This document shows positions 63,010-64,000 of a DNA stretch of 64,000 nt, piece by piece. The DNA lies in assembly GCF_003362755.1 (NCBI RefSeq), contig NZ_QKRA01000005.1, positions 163,714 through 227,713 of the forward strand, written 5' to 3'. Position 1 is the stretch's first letter. Every line of letters starts with the position of its first letter. This stretch comes from Marinomonas piezotolerans (GTDB lineage: Bacteria; Pseudomonadota; Gammaproteobacteria; Pseudomonadales; Marinomonadaceae). The position numbers were made by a program, and so were the translations under genes. The notes under the pieces are model-generated. The model was given only the letters and a program-made list of their open reading frames with translations. It searched no databases and was not told where the DNA came from.

Positions 63010-63903
63010 ATGTCTTCCCGTCGCTCATTACCGCCACTAAAGTCCTTGCTGACCTTCCGTCATTCCGCCCAGACACTGAGCTTTAAAAAAGCAGCAGAAC
63101 AACTGTTTGTGACACAAGCCGCCATTAGCCAACAAATTAAATCCTTAGAGCAAACCCTTGGCGTCGAGCTGTTTGAGCGACACACGCGCCAAATTAGCCT
63201 AACGGCGGGAGGGCAGTATTTGTATGATTATGTTGAGCGGGCATTTCTATCTTTAGAAGAAGGCGTTAAAGGCATTACAGAAGACCCTAACCCAAATACG
63301 CTAGTGATCAGCTCACTCCCTTCGTTTTCAAGCCGTTGGCTGGTATCACGCCTAGGACGCTTTCAAGCTCAAGCACCAGACATAAGTCTCCGTCTAAATC
63401 TCGATTCCGGCCTGTCAACATTTTCAGATAACGATTTGGACCTATGCATTCGCTTAGGGCGAGGTCAATACGAAGGGCTCACGTCAAAGCCTCTATTCGA
63501 GGAGCATTTAGTGCTTGTCTGCCACCCGTCCCTGATCAATATGAACAAGCCGATCAAATCTCAAATCAGCAATATTCCTGTCATCACTGACACAGGACCT
63601 GATGTAAAACATATCTGGCCAGTACTACAGCATTTTTTAGAAATGTACGACTTACCCATGAAATCCCAATTTCATACAACGGATTCCACCACGCTTATCG
63701 AAGCGCTACTGTCTCGTCAAGGCCTTGCCATGGCGCGCTATGGGTTGGTATACGACCAGATTGAAAAAGGGCAATTGATCTGCCCGATTCCGATTTATAT
63801 GAAGTCTCAATATGACTTCTACCTCGTCGCCCCAGCTCCCCACTTTAAATATCAAAAAGTACAGAACTTCCAGGGTAATCCTCCCCTTTTTAATACAGCT
63901 TAA
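63010..63903 (+). CDS. LysR-family regulator (GcvA-like), 3' end altered by an IS
   Basis: An N-terminal HTH (LLTFRHSAQTLSFKKAAEQL, TQAAISQQIKSLEQTLG) is followed by a GcvA-like effector domain to YDFYLVAPAPHFKYQKVQNFQ. From residue 289 the frame reads GNPPLFNTA and stops. This tail is unlike GcvA ends, and its DNA, GGTAATCCTCCCCTTTTT, looks like the terminus of the IS3-family element that follows. About 288 of the 297 residues are therefore native; a normal member would have roughly ten different ones. The protein may still work. Target genes are unknown. Confidence 0.85.
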   Translation: MSSRRSLPPLKSLLTFRHSAQTLSFKKAAEQLFVTQAAISQQIKSLEQTLGVELFERHTRQISLTAGGQYLYDYVERAFLSLEEGVKGITEDPNPNTLVISSLPSFSSRWLVSRLGRFQAQAPDISLRLNLDSGLSTFSDNDLDLCIRLGRGQYEGLTSKPLFEEHLVLVCHPSLINMNKPIKSQISNIPVITDTGPDVKHIWPVLQHFLEMYDLPMKSQFHTTDSTTLIEALLSRQGLAMARYGLVYDQIEKGQLICPIPIYMKSQYDFYLVAPAPHFKYQKVQNFQGNPPLFNTA

Positions 63904-64000
63904 AAGTAGAGGTTATGCAGCCATTAGAGGTGGCTTACCTCCGTTGGCAGTATGTGGCCTTTCATGATTGTAAAACCACAGCCATTCTGTTGCATAGTCT
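63874..64000 (-). mobile_element. End of an IS3-family insertion sequence
   Basis: From the likely IS end at 63874 (GGTAATCCTCCCC) the element runs out of the window. It carries the 3' end of a transposase gene on the minus strand. The left boundary is inferred from the change in the LysR tail, and no target duplication can be checked here. Confidence 0.65.
63913..64000 (-). CDS. IS3-family transposase (OrfB), C-terminal 28 residues
   Basis: Read leftward from 63999 the frame gives EWLWFYNHERPHTANGG then KPPLMAA and a stop at 63913-63915. W-x2-YN-x-x-RPH-x-x-x-GG is the end of the IS3-type DDE transposase (integrase core). The rest of the gene is outside the window. Whether it is intact cannot be told. 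Confidence 0.85.
   Translation of the reverse strand, partial: DYATEWLWFYNHERPHTANGGKPPLMAA

Overview
The window looks like a chromosomal segment of a marine gammaproteobacterium of the Oceanospirillales, most like Marinomonas. This is inferred from gene content and protein character (dusB-fis, nrdAB with a YfaE-type ferredoxin, coq7, HugZ-like protein, CrbS-type hybrid kinase, DUF4212/SSS symporter, two DUF1127 proteins); no database search was possible. It is dense housekeeping and accessory DNA on both strands. I saw no rRNA, tRNA, CRISPR array or prophage. One insertion sequence is entered at the right edge.

Layout. 1-6.1 kb: end of prmA, a DUF3426 zinc-ribbon protein, dusB-fis with a strong terminator, then purH-purD. 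6.1-11.2 kb: a small membrane protein, a 7TMR-DISM sensor with a degenerate kinase end, hinT, coq7, pdxH and a DUF1624 membrane protein. 11.2-15.3 kb: the class Ia ribonucleotide reductase set nrdA-nrdB-yfaE behind two well-spaced NrdR-like boxes. 15.3-26.9 kb: a CDP-alcohol phosphatidyltransferase, a YbfF esterase, pheA with a TonB receptor and a periplasmic protein, yidD, acs with a LuxR-type response regulator, a methyltransferase, and a HAD/SPOR/YqaA/PAP2 run. 27.2-36.9 kb: a glycogen region made of a 1044-residue GH15/phosphorylase-kinase-alpha-like protein, glgB and glgX, followed by a receiver-TPR protein and srkA. 36.9-44 kb: small metabolic and regulatory genes, a MocR regulator with a striking operator, the DUF4212/SSS symporter and slyD. 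44.3-47.8 kb: a CrbS-like SSS/histidine kinase/receiver protein. 47.8-51.3 kb: TetR, HugZ-like, DUF2750, rsuA, GNAT and YitT genes. 51.5-58.5 kb: one leftward run rnr-rlmB-cobT-cobS-cobC-TRIC-cobO. 58.8-62.2 kb: divergent ppsR and ppsA. 62.2-64 kb: a DksA-type zinc finger, a DUF1127 gene, and a LysR gene whose last codons run into the end of an IS3-family element.

Working together. The most coherent functional theme is acetate use. Acetyl-CoA synthetase with an adjacent CrbR-like regulator, a two-subunit VC2705-type symporter, and a CrbS-like kinase lie in three places. Each of the three transcription units has a GACTAA(A/C)GT motif in the same orientation, about 70 nt upstream of its start codon. 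A second theme is paired regulators: both DUF1127 genes are transcribed divergently from a transcription factor gene (MocR and LysR), each with a dyad operator candidate in the gap.
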